From positions 124,001 to 188,000 of the forward strand of contig NZ_FVZE01000004.1 of assembly GCF_900168325.1 (NCBI RefSeq): 64,000 nt of DNA. The letters run 5' to 3'. This document shows, in pieces, positions 25,359-34,952 of this stretch. A model generated the notes under the pieces. It saw only the letters and a list, made by a program, of their open reading frames with translations. It did no database searches and had not been told where the DNA came from. How positions within the stretch are numbered: the first letter of the stretch is position 1; every line of letters begins with the position of its first letter. This DNA comes from Novosphingobium mathurense (GTDB lineage: Bacteria > Pseudomonadota > Alphaproteobacteria > Sphingomonadales > Sphingomonadaceae). Made by a program: the position numbers and the translations under genes.

Positions 25359-27065
25359 TCAGTCTGAAGGACAGGCCGGTTTCGCTTGCCATTGATAGGC
25401 TTCGACCGTTTCCCCGCGCGGCATGTAGCTCACTTCGGATTGCCTGCCGTCCCGCTCGATCTGCAGGGTCAAAGTCGCATTCTGATCCGCCTGCATGGCG
25501 TCCTGCGGAAAGCGATTGCGTATCCTGTCGCCGTTGCGCAGCCCGGCTGCCTCTGCCGCCGATCCCGGCTTCAGGCCGCCGACAATGCGATCCGGAGTCG
25601 TCAGGATCAGCGGATCGAACCCGAGATCGAAACGGCGCAAGGGTTTCGTCACACGTTCGAAGCACGGGCCGAAAGCGTCAGAGGGCGGCAGCACGCCAGC
25701 TCCGCCCAGCATCGCATCGAACTGCGACAGGCCCTGCGTCCCCAGTTCCTGGCCCATCAGCTCTTTCCAAAGCGCCATGTCCATGGGGTGACCGGCGCGG
25801 CGCTCGGCCAGCATCTTGCGGACGATGTCGTCCAAGGAGCGTTTGCCCTGCGAAGCGGCCCTTATCTGGGCATCCACCGTTGCGAAATAGAGGGAACCGC
25901 GATCATAGGGCAGCACACGTATCCGGGTGTCCTTCCAGAAGCCGGCGGGTATCTCGTCGTTGGGCGTGTCGATCAGGGCATTGGTGTAGTAGCGCGCCGC
26001 CGTGGCGTTGAGATCGTCAAGGAAGGCCTGCCTGCCGATCAGTCCGGCCCGGTAAGGCAACATGCGCTGGTAATGGACGGCCAGCCCTTCACCGAACCAG
26101 GAGAGCGCAAGTCCGCCGGGAGCATCCATCGAGTTGCTAAGGGAGTTGATCCATGAATGGACCATCTCGTGTGCGAGCAGGCTTTCCAGATCCTCCAGCG
26201 TCGTCTTGTCACTGAAGGTGAAGGCAAAGCTGTCGGTCAGTCCGATACCGCTGCCGGGGTTCAGTCGGTTGGTACGCGCAAAGACCCCGAAGCTGGCCGG
26301 CCGCTGATCGAAGAAGTCCCCGTAGAATTGCTGCAGGCGGGCAGCCCAGCCCATCAGCTCGGTACCGTCGAAGCCGAATTGTCCCTGCCAGGTGCCGAAG
26401 AATGCGCCGCGGGAGAACGTGCCGACCTTTCCCGCCATGTAATAGCTCGATGCGATCTCCTCGACGCTCCATGGCTTGCTGGAGCGACTGTCTCCCGGGC
26501 CGAGGCTGGACACACCTTTGGCTCCGGCGCCGGCGCGCGAAAGGTCCCAGTGCACGGACACGTTTCGCGCAATCTCGTCTGCCGGCAGGGCCAGGAAGGC
26601 ATTACCGCCTCCTGACAGACCGCCATCGCTGGCGCGCAGCTCGTATTGCGGTCGCGCCTGTTCCGGCTGCTGGGGATCGATGAGGACGCGATAGGCAATT
26701 GTCACAGGACCTGAGATCGCGCGCTGCGCCAGCCACGTGCGCTGCGTGTTGTCTGCGTCCAGCTTGCTGTCATGCGCTACGACAGGGACAAGGCCGCGCG
26801 CGTCGCTGAAGGCAAGCGCTGCGATCGCGTTGGCCGAGGTCTCTACCGTGTTCGCGGTGACTGCCATGCTTGCCAGCGCCGCGTCCTGCGGCGGATCCTC
26901 GAACCGGATGGCAACGTCGAGCCGGGTCAAGGCACCGTTCTCGTCCGCGATTGGCGCAAGCCAGATCGAGAGATCCGGTGCCTCCGCTGCACGGACCGTG
27001 CAAACGGGCGTTGCGGTCAGCAGACCGGCGGTGAGTGCGACGAGGCTGTAGCTAAGCGATTTCAT
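25359..27065 (-). CDS. Secreted M61-family metallopeptidase with PDZ domain
   Basis: A 568-residue protein with a signal peptide (to about residue 26), the M61 N-terminal beta domain, a catalytic domain with HExxH at His299-His303 (AHEMVHSWINS) and the third zinc ligand Glu326 in WFGEGLAVHY, then a C-terminal PDZ-like domain (LKPGSAAEAAGLRNGDRIRN). M61 enzymes are glycyl/acidic aminopeptidases. It acts in the periplasm or outside. It is downstream of and in the same direction as the Lrp-type regulator, and fits the peptide-processing content of 25-43 kb. Confidence 0.9.
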   Translation of the reverse strand: MKSLSYSLVALTAGLLTATPVCTVRAAEAPDLSIWLAPIADENGALTRLDVAIRFEDPPQDAALASMAVTANTVETSANAIAALAFSDARGLVPVVAHDSKLDADNTQRTWLAQRAISGPVTIAYRVLIDPQQPEQARPQYELRASDGGLSGGGNAFLALPADEIARNVSVHWDLSRAGAGAKGVSSLGPGDSRSSKPWSVEEIASSYYMAGKVGTFSRGAFFGTWQGQFGFDGTELMGWAARLQQFYGDFFDQRPASFGVFARTNRLNPGSGIGLTDSFAFTFSDKTTLEDLESLLAHEMVHSWINSLSNSMDAPGGLALSWFGEGLAVHYQRMLPYRAGLIGRQAFLDDLNATAARYYTNALIDTPNDEIPAGFWKDTRIRVLPYDRGSLYFATVDAQIRAASQGKRSLDDIVRKMLAERRAGHPMDMALWKELMGQELGTQGLSQFDAMLGGAGVLPPSDAFGPCFERVTKPLRRFDLGFDPLILTTPDRIVGGLKPGSAAEAAGLRNGDRIRNRFPQDAMQADQNATLTLQIERDGRQSEVSYMPRGETVEAYQWQAKPACPSD

Positions 27066-27150
27066 CGAGGCAGGCTATCAGGCCGGGTGGCCAACGGTCT
27101 GTGCAAACTGCTCCCCGATTCTCTCGACCTGTGCATGAATTATGCGCAGA

Positions 27151-27630
27151 TCACGCGGGTAGCGAGGGCAGGGGCAGACGGTGTGTGCACTTGAGCTCCG
27201 ACAGCGTCGCGGTTGAGCGTACGTCCTCGACGCCTGGCAGGCGCAGCAGGGTGCGGAATGTAAAATTCTGGTACCAGCCGATGTTGGGTGCGAGCACCTT
27301 GAGCATGACGTCGAGTTCGCCGAACAGGGTGTAGGCTTCGAGAATTTCCGGGATTGCCTCTATGGCATGGACGAAGCGGTCGCGATCTTCGTCCGAAAGC
27401 CGGGACATCTTGAGCTGGGCGAAGATGAACATGCTTTCGCCGAACTTTTCGCGATCGAGAATCGCGACGGTGTGCCGGACGTATCCTTCATCCTTCAGGC
27501 GTTGCATGCGCCGCCAGCAGGGTGACTGCGATAGCCCGACGCGGTCGGCGATTTCGCTCGAAGATTCCGACGCATCGATCTGCAGGCGATCGAGGATTTT
27601 GATGTCGAGCCGGTCCAATTCGCCAGGCAA
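27151..27630 (-). CDS. Lrp/AsnC-family transcriptional regulator
   Basis: A 159-residue protein of typical Lrp length, with an N-terminal helix-turn-helix (LDRLDIKILDRLQ, ADRVGLSQSPCWRRMQRLK) and a RAM effector domain (ILEAYTLFGELDVMLKVLAP). I take the TTG at 27630 as start because a CAGGGAG site precedes it at normal spacing; a longer frame reaches 27672 with an unlike-family tail. It is divergent from the ornithine-cyclodeaminase-family gene at 27776 and probably regulates it, and perhaps the M61 gene, in response to an amino acid. Confidence 0.9.
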   Translation of the reverse strand: MPGELDRLDIKILDRLQIDASESSSEIADRVGLSQSPCWRRMQRLKDEGYVRHTVAILDREKFGESMFIFAQLKMSRLSDEDRDRFVHAIEAIPEILEAYTLFGELDVMLKVLAPNIGWYQNFTFRTLLRLPGVEDVRSTATLSELKCTHRLPLPSLPA

Positions 27631-27775
27631 GATTATGCTCCCTGAAGGTCTTTGTTGACTTGAACATGCCATGGATCGGGCGGGAAGCGCAACAAAGCGT
27701 GAAATATTCCCGTGAGAGGCGCTATCACCGATGCTCGGAGACGAAACTACCAGGACCAGAGAGGCGGCCCGGACT

Positions 27776-28744
27776 ATGAAACGCAGCGAACTGGCGGTCT
27801 TTGATGCCGAAGACGTGCGCGACCTGCTCGATTACCCTTCGTGCATCGGCGTCGTTCGTGAAGCCATGAAGGCCCTTTCGCGTGGGGAGACGCGGCAACT
27901 GCTGCGAACGATGATCCATATGGGCGAAGGGCGAACTTTCGCGCAGATGCCCGGTGCCCTGTCGGATGACGGTATGTTCGGGGCCAAGATGATCAGCGTG
28001 TTCGCCGAGCCGGACAATCCTGGCGTGCGCCGCCATCGCGGCCTCGTGACCATGTTCGAGCCGGTCGAGGGCAAGCCAGTCTGTGTCGCCGATGCTGAAG
28101 AGATCACCCATATTCGCACTGCGGCGGCCACGGCGGTGGCGACCCAGGCGCTGGCCCGCAGCGATTCCAGGGTGCTCCTGTTAATGGGAACCGGTGGGCA
28201 GGTTCATTCCCATCTTCAGGCCATGCCGCTGGTTCGTGATTTCGAGCGAATCCTGATTTGGGGACGTGACGAGCGAAAGGTGGGCGCCGTGATCGAAGAC
28301 TGGTCCTCGCGCTTGCCTGTGGAACCGGCGGGCGAGGCCGAGGCCGCCGTGGGCGAGGCGGACGTGATCTGCACGTTGACTGGAGCGCGCTCGCCCATTT
28401 TGTTGGGTGAGTGGCTGCAGCCCGGCACTCACGTCAACATCGTGGGGTCCAGTGGCCCGGGCCCCGTCGAAGTCGACAGCGCGCTTGTCGCGGTTTCCCG
28501 CTTCATCGCCGATAGCCGGGCATCGGCGCTGGATGCAGCAGCGGAATTTCTCGTCGCCAGGGCTGCCGGTCTGGTCGGGGATGACCACATTGTCGCGGAA
28601 ATCGGCGAAGTCCTCCTTGGCCTGGTCCCGGGCCGACGCAACGATCGGGAGATCACGGCCTACAAGTCGCTTGGCCATGCCGTGCAGGATCTCGCAGCCG
28701 CTGCCCACATCTATACGTCTCACACAAAACGGAACTCGATCTGA
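27776..28744 (+). CDS. Ornithine cyclodeaminase / mu-crystallin family protein
   Basis: About 322 residues. It has the N-terminal AEDVRDLLDYPSCIGVVREA substrate domain and a Rossmann NAD domain with LLMGTGGQVHSHLQAMPLV, followed by TGARSPILLGEWLQPGTHVN and VGSSGPGPVEVDSALVA, all typical of the family. Members include ornithine cyclodeaminase, alanine dehydrogenase and ketimine reductases; the substrate here is unresolved. The ATG at 27776 follows an AGAGG. The stop overlaps the amidohydrolase ATG by one base (TGATG), so they are one unit, divergent from the Lrp-type gene. Confidence 0.9.
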   Translation: MKRSELAVFDAEDVRDLLDYPSCIGVVREAMKALSRGETRQLLRTMIHMGEGRTFAQMPGALSDDGMFGAKMISVFAEPDNPGVRRHRGLVTMFEPVEGKPVCVADAEEITHIRTAAATAVATQALARSDSRVLLLMGTGGQVHSHLQAMPLVRDFERILIWGRDERKVGAVIEDWSSRLPVEPAGEAEAAVGEADVICTLTGARSPILLGEWLQPGTHVNIVGSSGPGPVEVDSALVAVSRFIADSRASALDAAAEFLVARAAGLVGDDHIVAEIGEVLLGLVPGRRNDREITAYKSLGHAVQDLAAAAHIYTSHTKRNSI

Positions 28745-30834
28745 TGAAATTCAACCGTCCCGCCGCACTGCGCCTGCTTGCCTGTTCCGTTATTGCCCTG
28801 AGCGCGGGTGCCCTCCATGCAGAGGAGCAGCGCTTTGCCGTCATCGATAACGGCGAAAACGTGGGGCACGTTTATGTCGACATCGATGGCAAGACCATTT
28901 CCATCGACCACGACGTCAAAAGCAATGGGCGCGGGCCCACCATGCACGAGACGATCGTGCTGGACGACAAGGGATTGCCGCAAGGCTGGACGCTCCTGGG
29001 CACCTCGACATTCGGCAACGAAGTAGACGAGCGTTTTGCGGCGAAGGGCAAGCGCCTGACCTGGACGGATACGACCGGCAAGGGCGCCATGCAGGTCAAG
29101 GAGCCGACGCTCTATGTCGCGCAGGAAGGCAGCCCTTTCTCGTTGGGTATCTATGCCCGCGCACTGCTGGCCGATGCGGACCATACTTTGCAGGCGGCCC
29201 CGGGGGGCGCGCTGTCGCTTGAGGAAGAAGCGCCTGTCACCCTGGGGGGCACCCAATACCGGTCCTACCTGGTCAAGGGTATCGGCCTGACGCCGGACGC
29301 GATCCTCCTCGACCATCAGGATCAGTTGGTCGCTGCCTATTCGCCAACTCACGTTACCGTGCGGGAAGACCTTGCGTCGTCCGCGCAGGAGCTCGGCACG
29401 ATCGCGGCCACGCGGTCGGCCGAGCGATTTGCGGCGATCCAGAAGAAGGTGGCCCACAATTACGGGATGCCGATCCGGATCCGCAACGTGAGGGTTTTCG
29501 ATCCGGCGAGCGGCACACTGGGTGAGCCGGTCTCGGTCGTGGTGTTCAAGGACCGCATCGCCTCGATCGAACCGTTGGACAGCCCGCCGTCGCCCGAAGA
29601 AGCGCTGGTGGAGGGCGAAGGCCGTACCGTCATTCCCGGCCTGCATGACATGCACGCCCACGTCTCCCTGCAGTCGGCGCTGCTCTATGTCGCCTCGGGT
29701 GTCACTTCTGTCCGCGACATGGGCAACGACAACGCCTTCCTTCTCGACCTGACGGACCGGATCGACCAGGGCGAAGTGGCCGGACCGCACATCATTCGCA
29801 ATGGCTTTCTGGAAGGCCGCAGTCCCTATTCCTCGCGCAACGGCTTTATCGCCGACAGCGAGGTCGAGGCACTGGACGCCGTGCGCTGGTACGGGGCCCG
29901 CGGCTACTGGCAGATCAAGATCTACAACAGCTTCCATCCCGAATGGGTGCCGGCAGTCGTGAAGGAGGCCAAGAAGCTCGGCCTTGGCGTCACCGGGCAT
30001 ATTCCCGCATTCACCAACGCCGATGCGATGATTGCGGCTGGCTACGACGAGGTGACCCACATCAACCAACTGATGCTCGGCTGGGTGCTCAAGCCCGAAG
30101 AGGATACGCGCACGCCCCTGCGGCTGACGGCCATGCGCCGGACTGCGGGTCTCGACCTCCATTCGCCGCGGGTGGCCCGGACGCTGGACACGATGCAGGC
30201 CAAGCACATCGCGCTCGATCCGACCGCCGTGACGCTGGAATTGCTGATGCTGGCACGTAACGGCAAGATCAATCCGTCTGTCGCCGGCTATTTCGATCAT
30301 CTTCCGGTCGGCATGCAGCGCGTTCGTCGGCAGGGCATCGCGCCGATCAGTTCGCCGCAGGATGCAGCCGAATACGACGGCGCATTCGAGACGATCAAGG
30401 CACTCTTGTTCGACCTTCACAAGCGCGGTGTCACCCTGCTCCCGGGAACCGATTCCGACATGGGGCTTTCGGTACACCGCGAGTTGCAGATCTATGCCGA
30501 GGCCGGCATTCCGGCTGCAGATGTCCTGCGCATCGGGACGCTGGATGCGGATAGATACCTACACCGCGATCAGGCGTTCGGTTCTGTCGAGAAAGGCAAG
30601 TACGCCGATTTCGTCCTGCTGGACGGCAATCCGCTGACCGACATGAGCGCGCTGCATCGCATGGCGATGGTGGTGAAGGGCGGGACCATCTATTACCCCT
30701 CGGAGATCTGGAGCGAAGTGGGCGTTACGCCTTTTGCGGCGGCGCCGAAGATCGTCGTGCCCCAGATCGCGCCGAAGCCGGTGGCTCTGATCCACGGGCA
30801 GGGCGCAGAAGCGCATGAGGACTTCGCATTCTGA
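28744..30834 (+). CDS. Secreted amidohydrolase-superfamily enzyme, prolidase-like
   Basis: A 696-residue protein with a signal peptide ending GALHAEE, a beta-rich N-terminal domain of about 210 residues, and an amidohydrolase TIM barrel. The HxH metal pair is His304/His306 (PGLHDMHAHVS); other metal-site elements are the lysine in WQIKIYNS, LGVTGHIPA, DEVTHINQL and the aspartate in LLPGTDSDMG. This layout is shared with prolidase- and imidazolonepropionase-like enzymes. It would hydrolyse an amide or peptide in the periplasm. It is co-translated with the cyclodeaminase-family gene and followed by a terminator. Confidence 0.85.
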   Translation: MKFNRPAALRLLACSVIALSAGALHAEEQRFAVIDNGENVGHVYVDIDGKTISIDHDVKSNGRGPTMHETIVLDDKGLPQGWTLLGTSTFGNEVDERFAAKGKRLTWTDTTGKGAMQVKEPTLYVAQEGSPFSLGIYARALLADADHTLQAAPGGALSLEEEAPVTLGGTQYRSYLVKGIGLTPDAILLDHQDQLVAAYSPTHVTVREDLASSAQELGTIAATRSAERFAAIQKKVAHNYGMPIRIRNVRVFDPASGTLGEPVSVVVFKDRIASIEPLDSPPSPEEALVEGEGRTVIPGLHDMHAHVSLQSALLYVASGVTSVRDMGNDNAFLLDLTDRIDQGEVAGPHIIRNGFLEGRSPYSSRNGFIADSEVEALDAVRWYGARGYWQIKIYNSFHPEWVPAVVKEAKKLGLGVTGHIPAFTNADAMIAAGYDEVTHINQLMLGWVLKPEEDTRTPLRLTAMRRTAGLDLHSPRVARTLDTMQAKHIALDPTAVTLELLMLARNGKINPSVAGYFDHLPVGMQRVRRQGIAPISSPQDAAEYDGAFETIKALLFDLHKRGVTLLPGTDSDMGLSVHRELQIYAEAGIPAADVLRIGTLDADRYLHRDQAFGSVEKGKYADFVLLDGNPLTDMSALHRMAMVVKGGTIYYPSEIWSEVGVTPFAAAPKIVVPQIAPKPVALIHGQGAEAHEDFAF

Positions 30835-30853
30835 AAAGATGAGATTGGATGGG

Positions 30854-30878
30854 GGGCTGCCTCGGGCAGCCCTTCTTT
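30854..30878 (+). terminator. Rho-independent terminator after the amidohydrolase gene
   Basis: A 7-bp stem GGGCTGC/GCAGCCC (30854-30860 with 30866-30872), 5-base loop, then TTCTTT. It lies 19 bases after the stop and just before the convergent permease gene. Confidence 0.85.
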
Positions 30879-30885
30879 ACCGGAC

Positions 30886-32178
30886 TTACTTGCGCCGCAG
30901 CCAGTACCAGGCGGCGCCCAGCAGGCCCCAGACCAGCAGAAGTGCATAGGGCCGCCAGTCGGCTTCGAACCCGACCATCACTAGGGCTGCGGCACAGATC
31001 GCACCTGCTCCGGCAAGCACAGTCATGCGTCGGCGCGAAGGGCGGAAGCTGGCGCTGGCATGAAGCTCGGGATGACCGCGGGCGACGCGCAGGGCGCAAA
31101 GGCAGATGCTTGCGTACTTTACCAGGTTGGGAATGTTGACCGCCAGGAACAGGAACGTCAGTTCCATCGGCAGCAGAAGCCCGGCGCATCCTATCGCAAA
31201 GACCGCGAGCAGGGCGATGTGGGGCACGTGCCAGCGCGGGTGTACGCGGGCCAGGGCGCGTGGCAACACGCCGGCCTGTGCCATCGCGAAGAGGCTGCGG
31301 CTGAACATGGTGAAGATGGCGTTCAGGCTTGTGCCGATCGCCACGATGGCTGCGACGACGATCACCGGCACGGCCAGCGGTCCCATGAAGCGCTTCGCCA
31401 CGTCGAGGATCGGCGCCTGGCTGGCTGCAAGCGGCTCGGCACCCATGACCGTCAGGGAGACGAAGGCGACCGCGGTGTAGAGCAGCGTTGCCGAACCGAT
31501 GGCAAGGGCAATGCCCAGGGGAATGTTGCGGCGTCCTTCGGCGACTTCCGAGCCGGCTTCGGTGGCTGCTTCGATGCCGAAGAACAGCCCCATCAGCAGC
31601 GGAGCCGCGGCAATCGCGCCATGGATGCCATGGGGAAGGAACGGCTCCAGCCGGGCCGGTTCAACAGCGGCGATGCCGCCCCAGAGCGTGAAAAGCGCAA
31701 AGAGGACGACGAGCGCGCCGATCATCAGCGTCTGCGCGCGGGCCGCGATGTGAACGCCGAACAGGTTGGCAAGCAACGCGAGGAGCAACACTGCGAACAT
31801 GGTCGGCTTGACCGGTAGGGGGACAAGCATCGAGACATAGCGCACGAGGACTAGGGCCAGCACGACCATCGCCCCCATGTTGGCGACGATGCGCATCCAC
31901 GCGATGAAGAAGCCGAGTGCCGGATGAAGATAGCGAGAGGGCCAGACGAAACTTGCGCCCGAAACCGGGTCGGCTGAACCGAGAAAGGCGTAGCTTACCG
32001 CGATCAGGTACATCGGCAGAGCGGCGACCAGGACTGCGAGCAGCATCGCGGGCCCGGCAAGTGCGGTGGCCGGTGAAATCGCCGAGAAGATCGATACGCC
32101 AACGGCGGTGCCCAGGCCCATGGACACGACGCCCCACAGGCCGATCCCCTTGCGCAAGGCGTGGTCGGGAGTGCTCAC
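30886..32178 (-). CDS. APC-superfamily amino-acid permease
   Basis: A 430-residue inner-membrane protein with about 12 helices. The first has the APC glycine-rich start (GLWGVVSMGLGTAVGVSIFS), and the conserved FFGIEAATEAGSEVAEGRRN follows in helix 6. It would import amino acids or short derivatives released by the peptidases. The GTG start overlaps the stop of the S10 peptidase gene by four bases, so it closes a coupled operon of aminotransferase, S10 peptidase and permease. Confidence 0.9.
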   Translation of the reverse strand: MSTPDHALRKGIGLWGVVSMGLGTAVGVSIFSAISPATALAGPAMLLAVLVAALPMYLIAVSYAFLGSADPVSGASFVWPSRYLHPALGFFIAWMRIVANMGAMVVLALVLVRYVSMLVPLPVKPTMFAVLLLALLANLFGVHIAARAQTLMIGALVVLFALFTLWGGIAAVEPARLEPFLPHGIHGAIAAAPLLMGLFFGIEAATEAGSEVAEGRRNIPLGIALAIGSATLLYTAVAFVSLTVMGAEPLAASQAPILDVAKRFMGPLAVPVIVVAAIVAIGTSLNAIFTMFSRSLFAMAQAGVLPRALARVHPRWHVPHIALLAVFAIGCAGLLLPMELTFLFLAVNIPNLVKYASICLCALRVARGHPELHASASFRPSRRRMTVLAGAGAICAAALVMVGFEADWRPYALLLVWGLLGAAWYWLRRK

Positions 32179-33695
32179 CGGCAGGTATCCGCCTTCACGA
32201 AGGCGGCAAGGTCCGACTGGAAACGCGCGCGACTGGTGTCATCGGAATAGAACACGTGGCCGCCGACATAGCGCTCGTTGCGATAGCGACTTTCAGGAAG
32301 GCCGGACTGCGCGAAGAGGTAATCCGCAGCGCCGATCGTCGTCGTGGTGTCGTAGATGCCGGTGCCGACGAAAAGGCGCAGGCACTTGTTCGTCTCTGCA
32401 TGCCTTTCCACGACCGACATGAACGGCCAGTCGGCAAAGGGGGAATCTGCGCTGCCGTAGCTCCATTCGCCCTCGAAGCGCGCAATCACCTTGTAGCGGT
32501 CTGCGCCCGGAATGTGCAGGGACGCGGAAAGGTACCTGAGCATGGCATTCTGGTAGGCATCTGAAATCGTTGAAGCGGGATCGCCCGGCATGAAAGTCGC
32601 CACGTCGTCGGGACGTCTGGCGACGTATCGCGCGTCGTAACGCCCGGTGACTTGTCCCTCGCTGCGAAGCAGTTCGACGCGGAAGCGTTCCTTGGAAATG
32701 CGCAGGTCGTTGGCCAGGTAGAATGCGGCGGGAATGCCCGTCAGGTCCTCAAGGCGCTGAGCCAGGCGCGCGCGGTCGGCCTGCGGAAGGTCGCGCCCCC
32801 TGTACAGGGCGGGCAAGTATTCGTTGCGGGCAAATAATGCGGCTTCGGCCGTGATCGTCTCGGCGGTACAGGACGATTTCAACTTGCCGTGATAGCAGGC
32901 GATTGCGGCGAGCGTGGGCAGCGAGACGGCATAAGTGACGACGTTGTCGGGACGCTGCGAGGTCTCGATCATGTTGAGCGCCTGCCCAAGCAGGACGATG
33001 CCCCGCATGTTCGCGGAAAGACCGAGCTTGTCCAAAGCATCGAGCATGCCGACGGCGCGGATCGTTCCGTAGCTTTCACCGAGTAGATAGATCGGGGCCC
33101 CGCGCCGACCATGACTTTCGAGCCATTGGCGAACCAGATCGGCCGCCGCCGCCGCGTCGCCTTCGACCGACATGTAAGGCGTGAACGCCGATCCCTCCGG
33201 GCGGGTCGAGAAGCCGGTTCCCGGCGGATCGATGAAGACGATGTCCGCCAGGTCGTAGATCGACGTCGGACCGGTCATCGAACCGACAGGCGCATTCGCA
33301 CTTGCCGTCGGATCTTGCGCCAGATGCGCCAGCGAAGGGCCGAGCAGCCCCATCTGCAGGTATGCTGAGGATGCGCCGGGGCCGCCGTTGAAGGCGAAGA
33401 TGACCGCACGATTGGCCGCAGGTTTCTCCCGGGTATAGGAGAGATAACCGGCAGTGGCGGGGGCTGCCCCGGTGCCTGCAGAGACGGTGTAAGTCCCGCT
33501 TTCGACGTGTAGTGGTTTCGCGAAGCCTTCCGGCTTGGCCTGCGTATCAAGAAGGACCTTTCCGGCCTGCGGTTCTTCCGCCTGTACCGTCATCGATCCG
33601 CACATCACTGCAATCGTTGCCAGCGCGGCGAACGCATGAATGCGCCGCCGCGCTGGCTCGGTGCGACCCGAGGAATGCAGTGATGCCTTGATCAT
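32175..33695 (-). CDS. Secreted S10-family serine carboxypeptidase (copy 1)
   Basis: About 506 residues with a Tat-independent signal peptide (HAFAALATIAVMCGSMTVQA). It shows the S10 oxyanion and nucleophile motifs FNGGPGASSAYLQ and LLGESYGTIRA, the triad Asp in FVGTGIYDTTTT, and the His in YVGGHVFYSD. It removes C-terminal residues from peptides in the periplasm or medium. The ATG at 33695 overlaps the aminotransferase stop by four bases, which decides the start over a longer upstream frame. It is one of three S10 genes within 10.5 kb. Confidence 0.92.
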   Translation of the reverse strand: MIKASLHSSGRTEPARRRIHAFAALATIAVMCGSMTVQAEEPQAGKVLLDTQAKPEGFAKPLHVESGTYTVSAGTGAAPATAGYLSYTREKPAANRAVIFAFNGGPGASSAYLQMGLLGPSLAHLAQDPTASANAPVGSMTGPTSIYDLADIVFIDPPGTGFSTRPEGSAFTPYMSVEGDAAAAADLVRQWLESHGRRGAPIYLLGESYGTIRAVGMLDALDKLGLSANMRGIVLLGQALNMIETSQRPDNVVTYAVSLPTLAAIACYHGKLKSSCTAETITAEAALFARNEYLPALYRGRDLPQADRARLAQRLEDLTGIPAAFYLANDLRISKERFRVELLRSEGQVTGRYDARYVARRPDDVATFMPGDPASTISDAYQNAMLRYLSASLHIPGADRYKVIARFEGEWSYGSADSPFADWPFMSVVERHAETNKCLRLFVGTGIYDTTTTIGAADYLFAQSGLPESRYRNERYVGGHVFYSDDTSRARFQSDLAAFVKADTCR

Positions 33696-34861
33696 GTCCT
33701 GTGCTTCGTCCGGTTCTGCTCGCGGTAGGTCAGGAGACTGTCCGTAAGCGCCTGAAGCCCATAGTCCAGTCGCGAAGGCTCCATCGCGAAACCGAGGCGG
33801 ACATGGCCCGGTGCGCCGAAGTATTCTCCGGGCGCCACCAGAACTCCGCAGCGGTCGGACAGCCAGCGCGAGAAACCGAGGGTATCGGAGATACCGACAA
33901 GGCGCGGGAACGCGATGCAACCATGTTCGGGCAATGCGCCTTCGACCAGCTCGTGCTCGCGCCAGTGATCATGATAGGATTCGATGATCGGACGGGCCTG
34001 GGCCAGAACCGAGAACGTGTTCTCGCGAAAGTCGACGGGATCTTCGACAACCAGCGCGGCTATGCAGTGGGCAAGGTTCGAGATCGCAAACTCGACCTCG
34101 CTTGCCAGATCGCGGATCGGTGCGACGATAGCGGCATCGCCGACAATCCAGCCGCAGCGCAGGGTGCTCAGCCCATAGATCTTGGTCAGGCTGCTGACGG
34201 AAAGAAACCGTTCGGAAATGCCTTGGGAAGCCGCCGGGGTAAATTGCTCGCCGGCATAAGGACCGTAGACTTCGTCGAATACGAAGACGACATTGTGCCG
34301 CTCGGCAATGTCCGCAAGCGCGTTGAGAGTTTCGCGTGCAATCAGGATGCCGGAAGGGTTGTGCAGATTGGAAAGGACGACGAGCCGTGTCCTCGGCCCG
34401 ATCGCTGCTTCCAGCGCCTGTGGATCGACGGCGAAGTGGGGAGCAGGTCGCTCGAAAGTATCGACGGCATGGCCGGACGAGGCTGCGAGATTGGCAAAAA
34501 GATCGAAACAGGGATTTTCGACCAGGATGCGATCGCCGTTGGTGAGAAGAGCGCGGTAGATCAGGGAGAGGGCACCGGTCGCGCCGGTGGTGGTTAGCAC
34601 CTGGTCCTCCCCGACCCGGTATTCCTGCGCCAGCGCGGCGACCAGATAGGGATTCCCGCGGACGAAAGTACTGGCGTAACGCGAGGTGACTTTCTTCTCG
34701 AAGCCTTCGAGAATGACCTCGCGCAGCAGCGTCGTGGGCTCCGGCACCGAGCTTTCGAACAGGCTCACCAGCAGGTTGCGCGAGTTGCTGTTGCGGACGA
34801 TCGATTCCCTGATCCACCGGGCATATGACGTACTGGTTCGGAGGGAGGGGCTTGCCGCCAT
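33692..34861 (-). CDS. Class I/II PLP-dependent aminotransferase
   Basis: About 389 residues of fold type I. Visible elements are TTGATGALSLIYRALL (cofactor phosphate region), VLSNLHNPSGILIARETL with the conserved NP, VFVFDEVYGPYA (Asp for the pyridine nitrogen), and the Schiff-base lysine in VSSLTKIYGLSTLRCGWIVGD. It transfers amino groups from an amino acid to a keto acid in the cytoplasm. ATG 34861 is chosen; a TTG at 34903 would lengthen it without homology-like sequence. It is coupled to S10 copy 1 and lies 90 bases downstream of the TonB receptor. Confidence 0.9.
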   Translation of the reverse strand: MAASPSLRTSTSYARWIRESIVRNSNSRNLLVSLFESSVPEPTTLLREVILEGFEKKVTSRYASTFVRGNPYLVAALAQEYRVGEDQVLTTTGATGALSLIYRALLTNGDRILVENPCFDLFANLAASSGHAVDTFERPAPHFAVDPQALEAAIGPRTRLVVLSNLHNPSGILIARETLNALADIAERHNVVFVFDEVYGPYAGEQFTPAASQGISERFLSVSSLTKIYGLSTLRCGWIVGDAAIVAPIRDLASEVEFAISNLAHCIAALVVEDPVDFRENTFSVLAQARPIIESYHDHWREHELVEGALPEHGCIAFPRLVGISDTLGFSRWLSDRCGVLVAPGEYFGAPGHVRLGFAMEPSRLDYGLQALTDSLLTYREQNRTKHRT

Positions 34862-34952
34862 TGTGATCGTGTCTGCCGGATAGATTGGGGGTGAGTTGAC
34901 CAAGGCGACGCCGGGCGTTGGGAGGAGAGTTTAGCCCGGCGCCGCCAGCCCG

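Noticed and set aside
28720..30477. Open frame of about 585 codons antisense to the amidohydrolase
   Set aside because: The plus-strand gene has a signal peptide and metal-site motifs; the reverse frame has no recognisable features.
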